A stretch of 64,000 nucleotides of DNA from contig NC_071669.1 in the NCBI RefSeq assembly GCF_028554725.1, positions 58,833,001 through 58,897,000 on the forward strand, given 5' to 3'. Position numbers and translations under genes: made by a program. Numbering within the stretch: position 1 is the first letter of the stretch; every line of letters starts with the position of its first letter. Below the pieces are notes generated by a model that searched no databases, was not told where the DNA came from, and saw only the letters and a program-made list of their open reading frames with translations. Shown here one piece after another: positions 1 to 11,938 of the stretch. This DNA comes from Zeugodacus cucurbitae. Its lineage: Eukaryota; Arthropoda; Insecta; Diptera; Tephritidae.

Positions 1-1560
1 AAAAATGTAAAAATATACACAACACCACGGTTGACTGGCGTTCGAGTTGCAACCAGCCATGGGGCACTTTGTATAAATTAACGCTGGCCAAAAGGCGTAG
101 CAAAGTGTTGACGCCCTGCTGTTGCAATTATTTTACACTTAATTTACTTCGCAACCATCAAGCAACAACCAACAACAAATAACTCGGTTGTCAATTCGCA
201 AATTAAATTGTATAAACAAATGAATTACGAGCCAGCAGTCACCAGCAGATTAAGTCAAGCGCGGCTTATTAGCATAAGTTGATATGGGCAAGTGCTAATG
301 TACTTAATTGAACACATTACCACTTATGACATCACTGATGCATCATATTGCTACAATAACAAAAACAAGTGAATTTGTCCGCTGTGGCATGTGCGGCGGC
401 AGTTGTGTGGCATAAACGCAGTGAAATGATTGACATAGAAAAATTTGATGAGATTTTTGATGCGAATTGCGCTAAATAATTGCTGCTCAATAGCTGTGAC
501 AGCTGACAGTTGACAGTAGATAATCACACTTACGGTATTTGATGTCAAGTTCAGCGTGTTGGGAATCGATTGAAAGTATAAATAAGTGTGTGATGTGTGT
601 GTCATTTGATGCGAATCATCGCTTCTAACTGACTCTTCTCTGGTTCTGGAGTGGAGTTATATGTAGAAATGTCTGTGTGTTTTATCGCATTTTCTGCAGC
701 GCAATCTTTACACATAACAACTTCGCTTGAAATGCAGTTTTTTATTTTCGATTTAATTTTTTGCTTCTCAATCAATTAACGTTGCGCTCTAAAAGGCACT
801 TTTAATTGGCAAACATTTCTAATTCATTGGCGCATTGTTGCCGTCAATTCTTTCCACTCACAACATATTAGTTTCCATCATGATACTCCATTAAATAGCG
901 CAAAATTAATTAAGTTGAACAGCGGGAGCTTGGAAAAAAGTGTCAATTCAATAGAATGTGTTGTGGAATGCTTCGCGGCCATTTGATGTCGACAAAACGA
1001 CAAATCGGACAAACTGGTGGCACGTACAAGCTGCTTACAGCTAAATATGCTTATAAATATGCGCTTTTTTCTCCATAGTCACGCGTTGCCATGCATAAAT
1101 TTGTAAAGAGTTTAGCTTTTTTACAGTTTTTTATTTATTATTTTCATTTGTTAATATTCTAATGGTGGAATGCTGTTGAGTTTTCATGAGAAGTTGTGGA
1201 ATAATTAGCAATAGTCTTCAGGCAAATAATAAAATGCAGAAATAATGATTAAAATTAATGACAAGTGGAAATTTGCTTCCAATTTATTTTTATTTTAAAT
1301 TTTTTAAGAGAATATTTTTACCAGATGATTAAAAAATATATAAGTTTTTTCAATAATTGTCACAAAACTGATATTAACAATATATTTTTTTTAAATACAT
1401 TTTAAATTAAATTTCATATAACTTTTTTTTATTTTGTTTTGTTCATTATTATTTTTTTTATTAATATTATTACAAAAACTTTAGCAAAGAATTTTTGAAT
1501 TATTAAATTTATTTTTTTAAATTAAAAATATATTAAAAAAAATACTTCAAAAAATTTGAT
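1..1560. other. Non-coding upstream stretch
   Basis: No convincing coding exon is visible. The first 900 bases are less AT-rich than what follows and contain several short Gln/Asn-like CAA runs and TATA-like strings (TATAAATA at 577 and 1051). The missing first exon of the gene at 5079 probably lies here or just upstream. One possible start is the ATG at 1091, which reads four codons into a GTAAAG and would join in phase, but its context is weak. From about 1200 on the sequence becomes very AT-rich. Confidence 0.5.
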
Positions 1561-1576
1561 TAAAAATTGTACATTT

Positions 1577-2110
1577 TTTATATTTTATATTTTATATTTT
1601 ATATTTTATATTTTATATTTTATATTTTATATTTTATATTTTATATTTTATATTTTATATTTTATATTTTATATTTTATATTTTATATTTTATATTTTAT
1701 ATTTTATATTTTATATTTTATATTTTATATTTTATATTTTATATTTTATATTTTATATTTTATATTTTATATTTTATATTTTATATTTTATATTTTATAT
1801 TTTATATTTTATATTTTATATTTTATATTTTATATTTTATATTTTATATTTTATATTTTATATTTTATATTTTATATTTTATATTATATATTTTATATTT
1901 TATATTTTATATTATATATTATATATTTTATATTTTATATTTTATATTTTATATTTTATATTTTATATTTTATATTTTATATTTTATATGTTATATTTTA
2001 TATTTTATATTTTATATTTTATATTTTATATTTTATATTTTATATTTTATATTTTATATTTTATATTTTATATTTTATATTATATATTTTATATTTTATA
2101 TTTTATATTT
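1577..2110. repeat. Heptanucleotide tandem array (TATTTTA)n
   Basis: About 530 bases consist of the 7-base unit TATTTTA repeated some 75 times. It is nearly perfect, with a few one-base changes near 1886, 1913, 1990 and 2082. Long open frames across it encode only a Tyr/Phe/Ile/Leu seven-residue cycle and are not genes. The near-perfect state suggests recent expansion or continuing slippage. Confidence 0.97.
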
Positions 2111-2410
2111 TTTATTTATTTTTTTTTATTTTAATTCATTATTATTATTATTATTAAACTTTGACAAATTACTGAAAAAAAAATCAAAAATTAAATATAT
2201 ATAAATATATAATAATTTTTACATTTTTTAGTAAACATTTTTAAAAACATTTTGTATAATTTGGGCATTTTTGAATTAAATATTAAATTCCATGGACTTT
2301 TTTTCCAAGCTAAAAGAACATATTGCTACGAAGGGATTTTTATATTTATATATGTACTCTTAGTTAACCGTAACTAAGACCGTAACTTCTAAATTTTTTT
2401 TTTTTAATTT

Positions 2411-2850
2411 TTTCGAAAATAAAATATTAAATTTTAAATAAATGGATGAAATATCATAATTTGATTTAAAAACAAAAAAAAAATGAACGTTAAGCCATAT
2501 ACATATTTGAAATTTTTATATAATTATATTCTTATAGAAAAGGACAAAATACATATATTTTTGTTTTTTAGAAAATAATATATTAAATAAAAAAATGTTG
2601 CAGTAAATGGATTTAATATTACAATTTGATTTTTTGCATAAATTTTTAATTTTTTTGTGAAAAATTTTGTAGAAAATAAAATATTAAGTTTTAAAAATAT
2701 TTTTATTAAAAGTAAATTTTACAATAAATGGATTTAATATTATAATGTGAATTTAAAACAAAAAAAAATAAATATTTTTTAAACAATATATTTGGAATTT
2801 TTTAGAAGAAAAATATTGCATTTACTCATTTTTTTTTTCAAATTAAAAAT
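2411..2850. repeat. Degenerate AT-rich tandem repeat, about four units
   Basis: A unit containing GAAAATAAAATATTAA, then AATGGATTTAATATTA, then AATTTGATTT recurs from about 2416, 2570 and 2672, with a partial unit near 2800. Spacing is 100 to 155 bases and the units are diverged. The retrotransposon that begins at 2879 sits at the end of this block. Confidence 0.55.
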
Positions 2851-2878
2851 AAATTCTAAAATATATGGGCTTAGTATT

Positions 2879-4343
2879 CTTCTTCTTCTTCTTGACTGGC
2901 GTAGACACCGCTTACGCGGTTATAGCCGAGTCCAAAACAGCGCGCCACGCATCTCTCCTTCTGGCAGTTTGGCGCCAATTGGTTATTCCAAGCGAAGCCA
3001 GGTCCCTCTCCACCTGGTCCTTCCATCGGAGTGGAGGTCTCCCTCTTCCTCTGCTTCCACCAGCGGGTACTGCATCGGAGCTGGAGCACCTTCATCCATT
3101 CGAACAATATGTCCTAGCCAGCGTAGCCGCTGTTTTTTTATTCGCTGGACTATGTCTATGTCGTCGAATAACACATACAGTTCATCGTTCCATCGTCTGC
3201 GGTATTCGCCGTTGCCAATTCTTAAGGGACCATAAATCTTCCGCAAAACCTTTCTCTCGAAAACTCCTAGTTCCGTCTCATCGGATGTTGACATCGTCCA
3301 CGCTTCTGCACCGTAAAGTAGGACGGGAATGATGAGAGACTTGTAGAGTTTGGTTTTTGTTCGTCGAGAGAGGACTTTACTTTTCAATTGCCTACTTAGT
3401 CCATAGTAGCACCTGTTGGCAAGAGTGATTCTGCGTTGGATTTCCAGGCTGACATTGTTATTGCTGTTAATGCTGGTTCCCAGGTAGACGAAATTATCTA
3501 CAACTTCAAAGTTATGACTGTCAACAGTGACGTGGGAGCCAAGACGCGAATGCGCTGACTGTTTGTTTGATGACAGGAGATATTTCGTCTTGTCCTCGTT
3601 CACCACCAGACCCATTCGCTTCGCTTCCTTATCCAGGCGGGAAAAAGCAGAACAAACGGCGCGGGTGTTGTTTCCAATGATATCGATATCATCGGCGTAC
3701 GCCAGTAGCTGTACACTCTTGTAGAAGATTGTACCTTCTCTATTTAGCTCTGCAGCTCTTATAATTTTCTCCAGCATCAAGTTAAAGAAGTCGCACGATA
3801 GCGAGTCACCTTGTCTGAAACCTCGTTTGGTATCGAACGGCTCGGAGAGGCCCTTCCCGATCCTGACGGAGCTTTTGGTGTTGCTCAACGTCAACTTACA
3901 CAGCCGTATTAGTTTTACGGGGATACCAAATTCAGACATCGTGGCATAAAGGCAGCTCCTTTTCGTGCTGTCGAAAGCAGCTTTAAAGTCGACAAAGAGA
4001 TGGTGTGTGTCGATCCTATTTTCACGGGTCTTCTCCAAAATTTGGCGCATGGTGAATATCTGGTCCGTTGTTGATTTTCCAGGTCTAAAGCCACACTGAT
4101 AAGGTCCAATCAGTTTGTTGACGGTGGGCTTTAGTCTTTCACACAATACGCTCGACATAACCTTATACGCGATGTTGAGGAGGCTTATCCCACGGTAATT
4201 GGCGCAAATTGTAGGGTCTCCCTTTTTGTGTATTGGGCAGAGTACACTGAGATTCCAATCGTCAGGCATGCTTTCTTCCGACCATATTCTGCAAAGAAGC
4301 TGATGCAAGCACCTTATCAGCTCTTCGCCGCCGTATTTGAATA
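2879..4343 (-). mobile_element. 5'-truncated RTE-like non-LTR retrotransposon
   Basis: This minus-strand insertion is flanked by an exact 12-base direct repeat, GGGCTTAGTATT, at 2867-2878 and 4344-4355. On its own strand it starts inside the reverse transcriptase domain, so the endonuclease part is missing. It ends in a short AAG repeat (read as CTT repeats at 2879-2892). A truncated 5' end, a 12-base target duplication and a simple-repeat tail fit target-primed reverse transcription. The tail and the protein style resemble the RTE clade. It is more GC-rich than its flanks and little decayed, so it is fairly young. Confidence 0.85.
2983..4308 (-). pseudogene. Reverse transcriptase fragment (ORF2 of RTE-like element)
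   Basis: A 441-residue open frame encodes an RNA-directed DNA polymerase of LINE type. The palm motifs are in order: VDFKAAFD near residues 106-113 (first catalytic Asp), RQGDSLS near 165-171, and LAYADDI near 202-208 (catalytic YADD). The C-terminal part has a KQRLRWLGHI segment seen in RTE and related LINEs. No Met codon is a natural start, because the frame begins in the middle of the domain. Near 3000 the frame shifts: the expected C-terminus continues in another minus frame down to about 2880. With no endonuclease and a frameshift, the copy cannot be self-sufficient. The clade is inferred from memory of motifs, not from a tree. Confidence 0.88.
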
Positions 4344-4355
4344 GGGCTTAGTATT

Positions 4356-5078
4356 AGTAAAAAAAAATTACATAAAATTTCTTAGAATTTTTATTTGACT
4401 TGAGCCAATATTTATATTTGATTTCTTTTATGACACAAAATTGTTTTAAGTAATAAAAAATTCCTTAAAAATATTTGCTTGAAAAATATTTAAAATTTAT
4501 CCTAATGTAAATTTAGGTGTATCTCAAATCTATATTGATTTCATTATAATTTAATTAATATTTAAATTTTATTGCGAATTAAACCTATAAATTTATTACT
4601 TTATAAATATTGATCATAAGCACACTTAAATCGATCAAAACAAGTATTTATTTTTGCTTTTGTCCCTTGAATAAAATAATTTATTATTTTTAATTCAGTT
4701 AAAAATAACATATCCAAGCTTTCAATTGCTCGCTATAAGCTGTTTGTCTGCATTATAAAACGCAATAAAGAATATTGTTGCATTTAAAATAAATTGAAAT
4801 GTCACAATTTGTCAACAGTCGTTAAAAAATTGAAGTTCCAACTGGTTTATTTAATATTAAAAATCAGTAAAAAAATTGTATGAATTGAGTTAACTTCAAA
4901 TTTTCATGTATATATGTATTTTTTAAATTTCCAAAATTTCTTATCAAAAATATTAAATAATTATATTCAAAACAATTTAAAAAAATAATAAACTCATTTT
5001 AACCTAACTATATTGCTTAAGCCACCACTTCACTCTCAATTCTAATTATCTCACAAAATTTCTCAATTTATCTTACAG
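4356..5078. other. AT-rich non-coding stretch
   Basis: Very AT-rich sequence lies between the retrotransposon and the first visible exon of the gene at 5079. It is probably intron. The last 15 bases form a normal acceptor (pyrimidine-rich, then TTACAG at 5073-5078). Nothing else was recognised. Confidence 0.5.
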
Positions 5079-7515
5079 TTCACACAATCCACATACGCCC
5101 TGGTCACGTGCCTCATTTCAATTTGTGCGGCGATACGTGTCGATTTCAATACGAACAAGGGTCCAATTGTGCCACCAACACCACGTACAACGGTACGCCC
5201 CTTGCCGCCATACCGTGAGCCAGCGCCCGTTTGGGAGGATCAAAGCAATGATATACCGAATCCGAATCCATACACGTAAGTTTTATTACAAAAGACTTAA
5301 GACACGAACTCGTTGCAAAGATTTATGTTTATTAGCGCCATAAAATGACAGTTTGAATTGTGTTGAGTTTGAGAAATATTGCTTGAGATATTATTATTAT
5401 TTTTTCACTGAGTTATTTAAAATAATGTGTAATTAAAACTTAACCAATGAAAAACATTAGATGGATATTCCATTTGTTCCAATTTATTGAATAATATTAC
5501 TGAAATAAAGGTATTTCCCAAACATGTTAAGAGTTGCCACGTTCCCTGAAAGACTAATTAAATAATGTTTGCTAGCAAAAACAACTCAGGCCTTTGCAAA
5601 CCAAATGTTAGGCACTATTTTTCTCAGTTTTTTTCGCCAAAGATGGCAACTCTAATTCAAAAATGTTACTATTTTTCATTAGTGGCAACTCTACATCTAT
5701 TTAAATTGTGGATTTCTGGAACGTTTTTCAGAGAACGAATTTCAGAGTGCTTTTTCTTGGATACCATAGATTATTATTTTTTTCTTCGAAAACTTTTAGA
5801 CCTAAGCGACCAATATTTGGACCTATTTACATTTGCATCTGAAATCTGGTTAGGGTTACAGAATAAAAGTACCGTTTTAACTTAATTAATGATTATAACA
5901 AACGTGGTAGTTCATTTGAGAAAACTATAATTTTTATTCAAAATTTTTTTTTATTCGAATCAGGTGGCAACTCTATGAAAATATTTTTATATTTAAGAAA
6001 TTTTCTAAAATTGTCAACAAATATTTTTATTATTCATAACCGAATTTATTTTTCAGTATTTATAATTTTTTAAATAAATATATATGGCAACCCTTTTATT
6101 AAATCTGTAATGTAATCCATGTCTTAACTTTCGTTGGACTTTAGCTTAGTAAATTCACTTTTAAATATATATTACGCGCATAAACATACCATAGCCTTTA
6201 GTAAAGTAAACGAATATTCAGAAAGACAGTACTGCCAATAAATACCGTTATTTTCCACTATCCACACTGCACACTCATAAAATTTTATAGTTTAATTTAG
6301 CAGTGCAGATTTCCACTAACTCTAAACCATTTTGTCTACCTTTCAGCTACATTTTACCGCCTCCATCGCGACCACGTACAACTGGCAATAATGTTGGCAA
6401 CACCGGTCAAAGGCCACTGCATTACTATGGCAACCTTTTGTTACCCTCCAACGAGAATGCCTTCGCGCAGCAGGGCAGTACGAATGTAGGCGGCGGTAGT
6501 TTGGCAGCGAAATATATACCGAATGTCGGAATACGGTATACAGCAGTGGTGGCGCCTACCTACAACAGCAACAATTACAACAACAATAACAATAATCAAG
6601 CGAATCGCAATAACGGTGGCAGCAATTACTTTGACGTGAACAATAAATTGCATGGCAAATATTATAATGCGAAAACGAAAAAGTACAAGGCATACGAGAA
6701 GGTCAAATACGTGCCACAAAACTATGTAAGAATCTATTATTATAAATAAAATGTAATATTGTAATATTTCATGTTGATTTTGGAATTTTCTTTTGGCTTA
6801 GAGGTGGTAGTATTTATTTATAAGTAGGGAAAAGTGACAAAATTGAAGTTAGGGTGGAAGAAATTGAGTAATTAAAATTTTTTTTTTTTGCAACTCAAAT
6901 TTTTGTAAAAATATTTTTAATAAGTTACTTTAAATGACACAAAAATTTATATATTTTTTTTAATTTTAGCTTAAAGTATTTTAGGTAACACTATAATACC
7001 CTCTATAAGTGCCTCATATAACCCACACTCATATCCACCACACAAACACTCATATATTATTCCAACACTCACCTTCACTATACTCATCTATCGCTCATTG
7101 TTAGTTCCGTAGACACATCTATTCACATCTTCATCATACCTTCTCATTACAGTATCCACTCTCTACATTGGCACTGCCCATCGAAAAACCATACACAAAT
7201 GCATTCAATCAAGAACAGTTGATACGCACACAACAGTTGCCACAAGTTGTTGCACCCAAAGCCTTTCGACCAAATGAAAAGCCAACAAGCGAAGTGGAAA
7301 CCGCAGCATCCGCATGGACAAACACCGTTAGTGCAGCAGCAGCACCTTCAGTTGCCACACAAGCCAAGTGGGCGCACGCGAAAGATCAGCCGCTGTTGAA
7401 AAGTAAGACCCTCCCTGAGAAGCTAGCAATCGCATCAACAGCTACTACAACAACAACTGCCAAAACAACGGGAGGTCAACAGGTGAACGCTATCACCAGT
7501 GCGAAGAGCAGGTGA
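5079..7515 (+). CDS. Probable secreted Pro/Asn-rich protein, 5' incomplete (three exons)
   Basis: Three exons join in one frame: 5079-5275, 6347-6725 and 7153-7515 (TGA). All have consensus borders (TTACAG, GTAAGT, TTTCAG, GTAAGA, TTACAG), and the phases are 2 then 0. Together they encode 312 residues. There is no in-frame Met in the first exon, so a short upstream exon with the start codon is missing. The product opens with a hydrophobic run (ALVTCLISICAA) that looks like the end of a signal peptide. It continues with a Pro-rich stretch, an Asn-rich run (about NNYNNNNNNQ), a Lys/Tyr-rich segment and a Thr/Ala-rich tail. No known domain was recognised. Such low-complexity secreted proteins are common among insect cuticle or egg-coat proteins, but that is only a guess. 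If the donor at 6726 is not used, the reading ends at 6749 after eight further residues, giving a shorter form. Confidence 0.72.
5531..6095 (-). repeat. Intronic copies of the GAGTTGCCAC satellite
   Basis: The motif GTGGCAACTCT (reverse of AGAGTTGCCAC) or a close variant occurs at 5645, 5684, 5964 and 6085, and once in the opposite sense at 5531. The last two are 121 bases apart. The same motif at the same spacing forms the array at 58.1-59.8 kb. These copies lie in the first visible intron of the gene at 5079. Confidence 0.6.
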
Positions 7516-7669
7516 ATGTGCAGCAAATACCGTTACAGCTATCTGAGTTGCTATCTGGCTGGTCTGAGAGCTCAGGCAGCACAAATATAAATTAATTTTG
7601 AAGAGAAAATAATTTTCAAACGCATTTAAAACAACAAATCAAGAAAAAAAGTGAAAAAAATGTACCTCA

Positions 7670-7675
7670 AATAAA
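7670..7675 (+). terminator. Poly(A) signal AATAAA
   Basis: An AATAAA lies 155 bases after the stop codon at 7515, in AT-rich DNA. It is the likely 3' end signal of the gene at 5079. Confidence 0.55.
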
Positions 7676-8396
7676 CAAATGATCAACTTTTTGGACATTT
7701 ACTGTTATAAAACCGTATTGCTACATTTTTTTGTTTGTATCTTGTAAATTTTACTAACCAACCGATTCAGTCAAGTTTGGCTAATTATTACATAATAAGC
7801 AATGTCCCTTTAGGACTCACCGATTTTTTTTGTTTTTTAAGTTTTGCCTTGCCATAGAAAAGCAACAACGAAAATTCATAATTATTTTATTATTTTTTAA
7901 ACAAAAGCTGTATTGTTGGCAGCGTGCTATGTACAGCTATATAATAAATATTTTGTTATATATTTTATATATTAAAAATGAGGACAAACACTGTGTACCA
8001 ATTGTAATCGTATTAGTAATTATGTATGCTAAATATAAACGAATACTTTCTTTTATGAAAAGTAATTGTAAATAAATAAAACGAATAATGTATAAATAAG
8101 AAAGCGAACAATAAAACTGAATAAATATATATTTTAGCGAAATTAACTGGTTTTTATTAAAAATGAAATTTATGATGAGAATTAAAGAGGTAAACAACAA
8201 TTGCTTGTATATATATGTAAGTATATGAGAGTTTCTTGATCAATGTCTAGTACACGTTTCATCTTTCAACTACGAAACTTGACTTCATCGTCCAAAATGT
8301 ATTTGTGCTTAGAAAATACTTAATCTATTTCCAATATAATGAAATAAAATATTTAAAAAAAAATTAAAAATTATAAGATGTGCCCGGCTACATAAA
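7676..8396. other. AT-rich intergenic stretch
   Basis: Several more AATAAA strings occur (near 8078 and 8091), so the transcript end may be heterogeneous. Short open frames here are AT-rich noise. No gene or repeat was recognised. Confidence 0.5.
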
Positions 8397-8398
8397 GC

Positions 8399-8665
8399 GT
8401 GTTTTTTAGACTTTATTATGAAGACAAGAGTATATTTAAAAAATGATTTCGGAACCGGTGCGGCTGACTCAAATAAATTTCAGTCGAGAGGACCAAATTT
8501 CGACAGCTATTTGTATCGTATGTCTCCAATAAACGTTCTTCCGACGTAAGTCTTTTCATTATGAAATGACAAAGCAAACTAACTATAAACCGAGTGACAG
8601 CTGTCAAAAAGACCAACTCCGAAAAAAGTATTGCCTCATTGAAAACCGCGTGTCTAAAAAAAACA
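8399..8665. mobile_element. Possible short mariner-type element (MITE)
   Basis: GTGTTTTTTAGAC near 8400 is matched by its near-reverse, GTCTAAAAAAAACAG, near 8651. The interior contains ATGAAATGACAAA, which also occurs next to the DD41D mariner end near 35350. About 265 bases long with no coding capacity. The terminal match is imperfect, so the boundaries are approximate. Confidence 0.35.
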
Positions 8666-8967
8666 GGACCTTCTTTGTGGCAATAAAGCAACGTTACTCG
8701 AAAAATAGAGGGGTCTACACTTTAAAGGGTTTGGGGTAGTCAGGATTTTCAAAAAATCATTATTTTTTGCATTTTCTTTAAGTGTGTAAGAGCGCTTGGC
8801 CACTCCGAAACGCTAGTGTGAAATTTTAAATGCAAAATTAGGTTAAAGCTAGGTGTTTTGAACTGTTGACAACTGTAGCTTGAAAACCGCTAAGTAAATT
8901 TTTATGAAATTTATACAGCTGTAAGAATACTTAATAAACCAGGGTCTGATCGAGACTTTATCTTTAT

Positions 8968-9833
8968 TTTTATACTCTCGCAACAAAAGTTGCTAAGAGA
9001 GTATTATTGTTTTGTTCACATAACGGTTGTTTGTAACACCCAAAACTAAACGAGTTAGATATAGTGATATATGTATATCAAAATGATCAGGGTGACGAGA
9101 CGAGTCAAAATCCGATTGTCTGTCAGTCCGTCAGTCTGTCCGTGCAACGGATAACTTGAGTAAAAATTGAGATATCTTTATGAAACTTGGAACACAAGTT
9201 CCTTGGGACCGTGAGAGGGTTGCTTTCAAAAATGGGACCACTGCCACGCCCACAAAATGAAAACACGTAAAGTGTCATAACTAAGCCATAAATAAGGTTA
9301 TAAAAGATAAAATTTGGCATAAAGGATCGCCTAGGAAAGGGTATATTTGGATGTAATTCTATTGGGGAAGTGGGCGTGGCCCCGCCGGTTATTTGTATAT
9401 ATCTCGCAAACCAATATAGTTATATCAATCAAACTTTCTGCAGTCGGTTCTCTTACGTACCCCACCACACACCATGAAATTAGTTGAAATCGGATAATAA
9501 CCACGCCCACCTCCCATACAAAGGTTAGGTTGAAAATTACTAAAAGTGGGTTAACTCACTAACGAAAAACGTCAGAAATACTAAATTTTACAGAAGAACT
9601 TGCAGAAGGAATCTGCACTCAGATTTATTTACAAAATGGAAAATGGGCGTGTCATCGCCCACTTATGGGTCAAAAATCATTTCTCAGGAACTACTCACCG
9701 ATTCGAATGAAATTCGGTATATAATATTTTCTTGACACCCTGACGACACGTGTGGAAAATGGATGAAATCGGTTCACAACCACGACAACTTCCCATGTAA
9801 CTCAATTTTGAACTCCATCTTATTCCTTCACAT
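8968..9833 (+). mobile_element. INE-like family A, copy 1 (3' end missing)
   Basis: It starts with the family's 5' hairpin: TACTCTC and GCAAC are followed a few bases later by GTTGC and GAGAGTA (8972-9003). Then come GTTTGTAACACCCA, GATCAG and a run of CTGTCNGTC units near 9119-9145, and the series of blocks with CACGCCCAC. The copy stops in the last block and lacks the 3' hairpin. The order of parts resembles DINE-1/INE-1, which are regarded as non-autonomous Helentron relatives. Confidence 0.75.
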
Positions 9834-10413
9834 TATAATATATATGTAGATAAGGAACCATTGAAGTTTGCGAAATAAAATTATTATTTACCAATAACCA
9901 AAGTATGTAAATAACCTTTTAGAAAAAAATAAACTTCTCCTATGCTGTATGCAATTTCGTGCCAATAACTCCTGAAAATGTCTGAAAAGTTCCCGGCGTA
10001 CTCATTGACATCTTTTGCAAAATAAAGGATTCACATCCCAGTTAGGCATATTATTATATTCACTATTTTCGCTCTTTCTAGTTCCCTATAGGACCTTCTG
10101 AGTTAATTTAATTTTATTTTTTTAAGTTTCCATGTAAACCCAAGTCAGCTTTAAGTCTTTAACTGATTAATACTTTTCAAACTCATTATATAGCTACAAA
10201 GCAGCCAAGGCAAAAACAAAGAATTCGCGTGTCGCACAGCGCTCAAAACAAAAACCTTTTTTTAATTAGTTATTAAGTTGTTTATTACTGTGTGTTTAGC
10301 GAGTTTCATTGCTTCGGGGCATTGAACTTCACCTCAACACATAAAGTTTCACTTTGGAAAATATCATTTACTGGCATATAAATGACTTAAATTACCACAA
10401 AAGAGATAAAAAG

Positions 10414-10477
10414 TTTAAAATCAAATACTAGATGAAGATAAATAATTTAAAATCAAATACTAGATGAAGATAAATAA
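10414..10477. repeat. 32-base tandem duplication
   Basis: Two identical 32-base copies, starting TTTAAAATCAAATACT, stand head to tail at 10414-10445 and 10446-10477. This is a simple recent duplication with no coding content. Confidence 0.9.
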
Positions 10478-11913
10478 TATTAGAAATACGCCGAAAAATT
10501 CTTGAAATATTTTTTTTTTATTTTTAATTATTTTTGCAAAACCCATTTTAGCTGCTTCTGGTTAAGAAAAAACAAAAAAATAATTACACACTCGCTTTTA
10601 TAATTTTTATGAAGTGTAAACATTGTTATGAAAGCCGCAAGCTGCTAGTGGCTACTTCAAAGATTGCAGAGGTTGTTGGTTTACTTAGTCGTTAATTAAG
10701 GCGGTGAGTTAATGAAAAGTTACCATAAATGCTTCAGTTTGCTCTTTAACCTTTTTTAATTATAGTTGTACTTGTGTTGTTAACGGTTTTCTTTGGTTGA
10801 CGTTTTACGCTAAGCTATTATTTAAAAGATAATATGCAGTATGAGGTATGAATATAAAGCGCTTGCGATTCCGGTTGGTTCAGCTGGCGCTTCATGTCCA
10901 TATAAGACGATTATTTGTTTTGAGGCGATATTGAAATTATAGATTTTTTTTTGTAATTTTAGGTATTTTATATTATTTTTTGCGGTTGAATATTAGCAAG
11001 CAAGAATAAAATTATTTTTTAAATAATGACGTAAAAGATTATTAATTAAATGTGTAGTAAAAGCAATAATACTGGATTATAAAAATATATCAAATATAAA
11101 CCTTATCAATTTCATAAAGATTTTTACATTATTATTATATTATATATCTGTAGCAGTTTTTAGTTTCAAATATTAACATAAACTTATTTGAAGAAAAATA
11201 TATGAAACACTTACCAATCGTAGTTACAATCCACAATCGAGGCAACGTTTAGATTGAAGCCTTCAATATATGGTTATTGATGAACGGAGTTTTTGCAATA
11301 AAATATAAATTTTTATCGAGAGATAAAATTTAAAAAAAAATCAATGAATAATATCTTTAATTAATTAATTTAAATTTTCTTAACTTTTAATTTTTGAATT
11401 ACTCATGTAAGTACATATGTATGTATACACACACAAATTGAGCCCTTACTCTGTAACAATTCAAATTTACATATGTAGCTACTCTCTCTCTTCTCTCTAG
11501 CTTCTAACATTCTATATAATTTTCGCAATACTCTTCTACCCGGAAATCTAAAATGGATTTTAAAATTTCTTCATATCCAGTGGTATTACAACTGCAGTGG
11601 ACGCTTCTCTCACTCTCATACCAAACACTCTCTTACACTCATACTAACGCTCCTGCAATGCTATAAGAATATTTCCGCTTCCTAGTGACTCTTCCGTTTA
11701 GAGATTATTTCCAATGAGATAACCATTTAAGAGGAGAAAGCATGCGCGCTTAGTGCTTTGCAAGCTTTTTAATATGTATTAAGAGAAAATAATATTTTGG
11801 ACTCTTCATTTCTATCTCTCTCTTTCTTTCCCAATAATTTGAAACATAATTTATAGAAAGTGGAAACAGTTAAGAAATATCGGGAGCTGATTTCCATTGA
11901 AGTGGAAAGAGTA

Positions 11914-11938
11914 TTATATATATATATATATATATATA
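11914..11938. repeat. (TA)n microsatellite
   Basis: About 12 uninterrupted TA dinucleotides. No other feature is attached to it. Confidence 0.9.

Noticed and set aside
1556..2157. Two long plus-strand open frames rich in Tyr, Phe, Ile and Leu
   Set aside because: They are the translation of the heptanucleotide array, not genes.
2792..3332. Plus-strand open frames over the retrotransposon
   Set aside because: Antisense shadows of the minus-strand reverse transcriptase.
5125..5343. Open frame starting MRRYVSISI
   Set aside because: Wrong frame of the first visible exon of the 5079 gene; the spliced frame is better supported.
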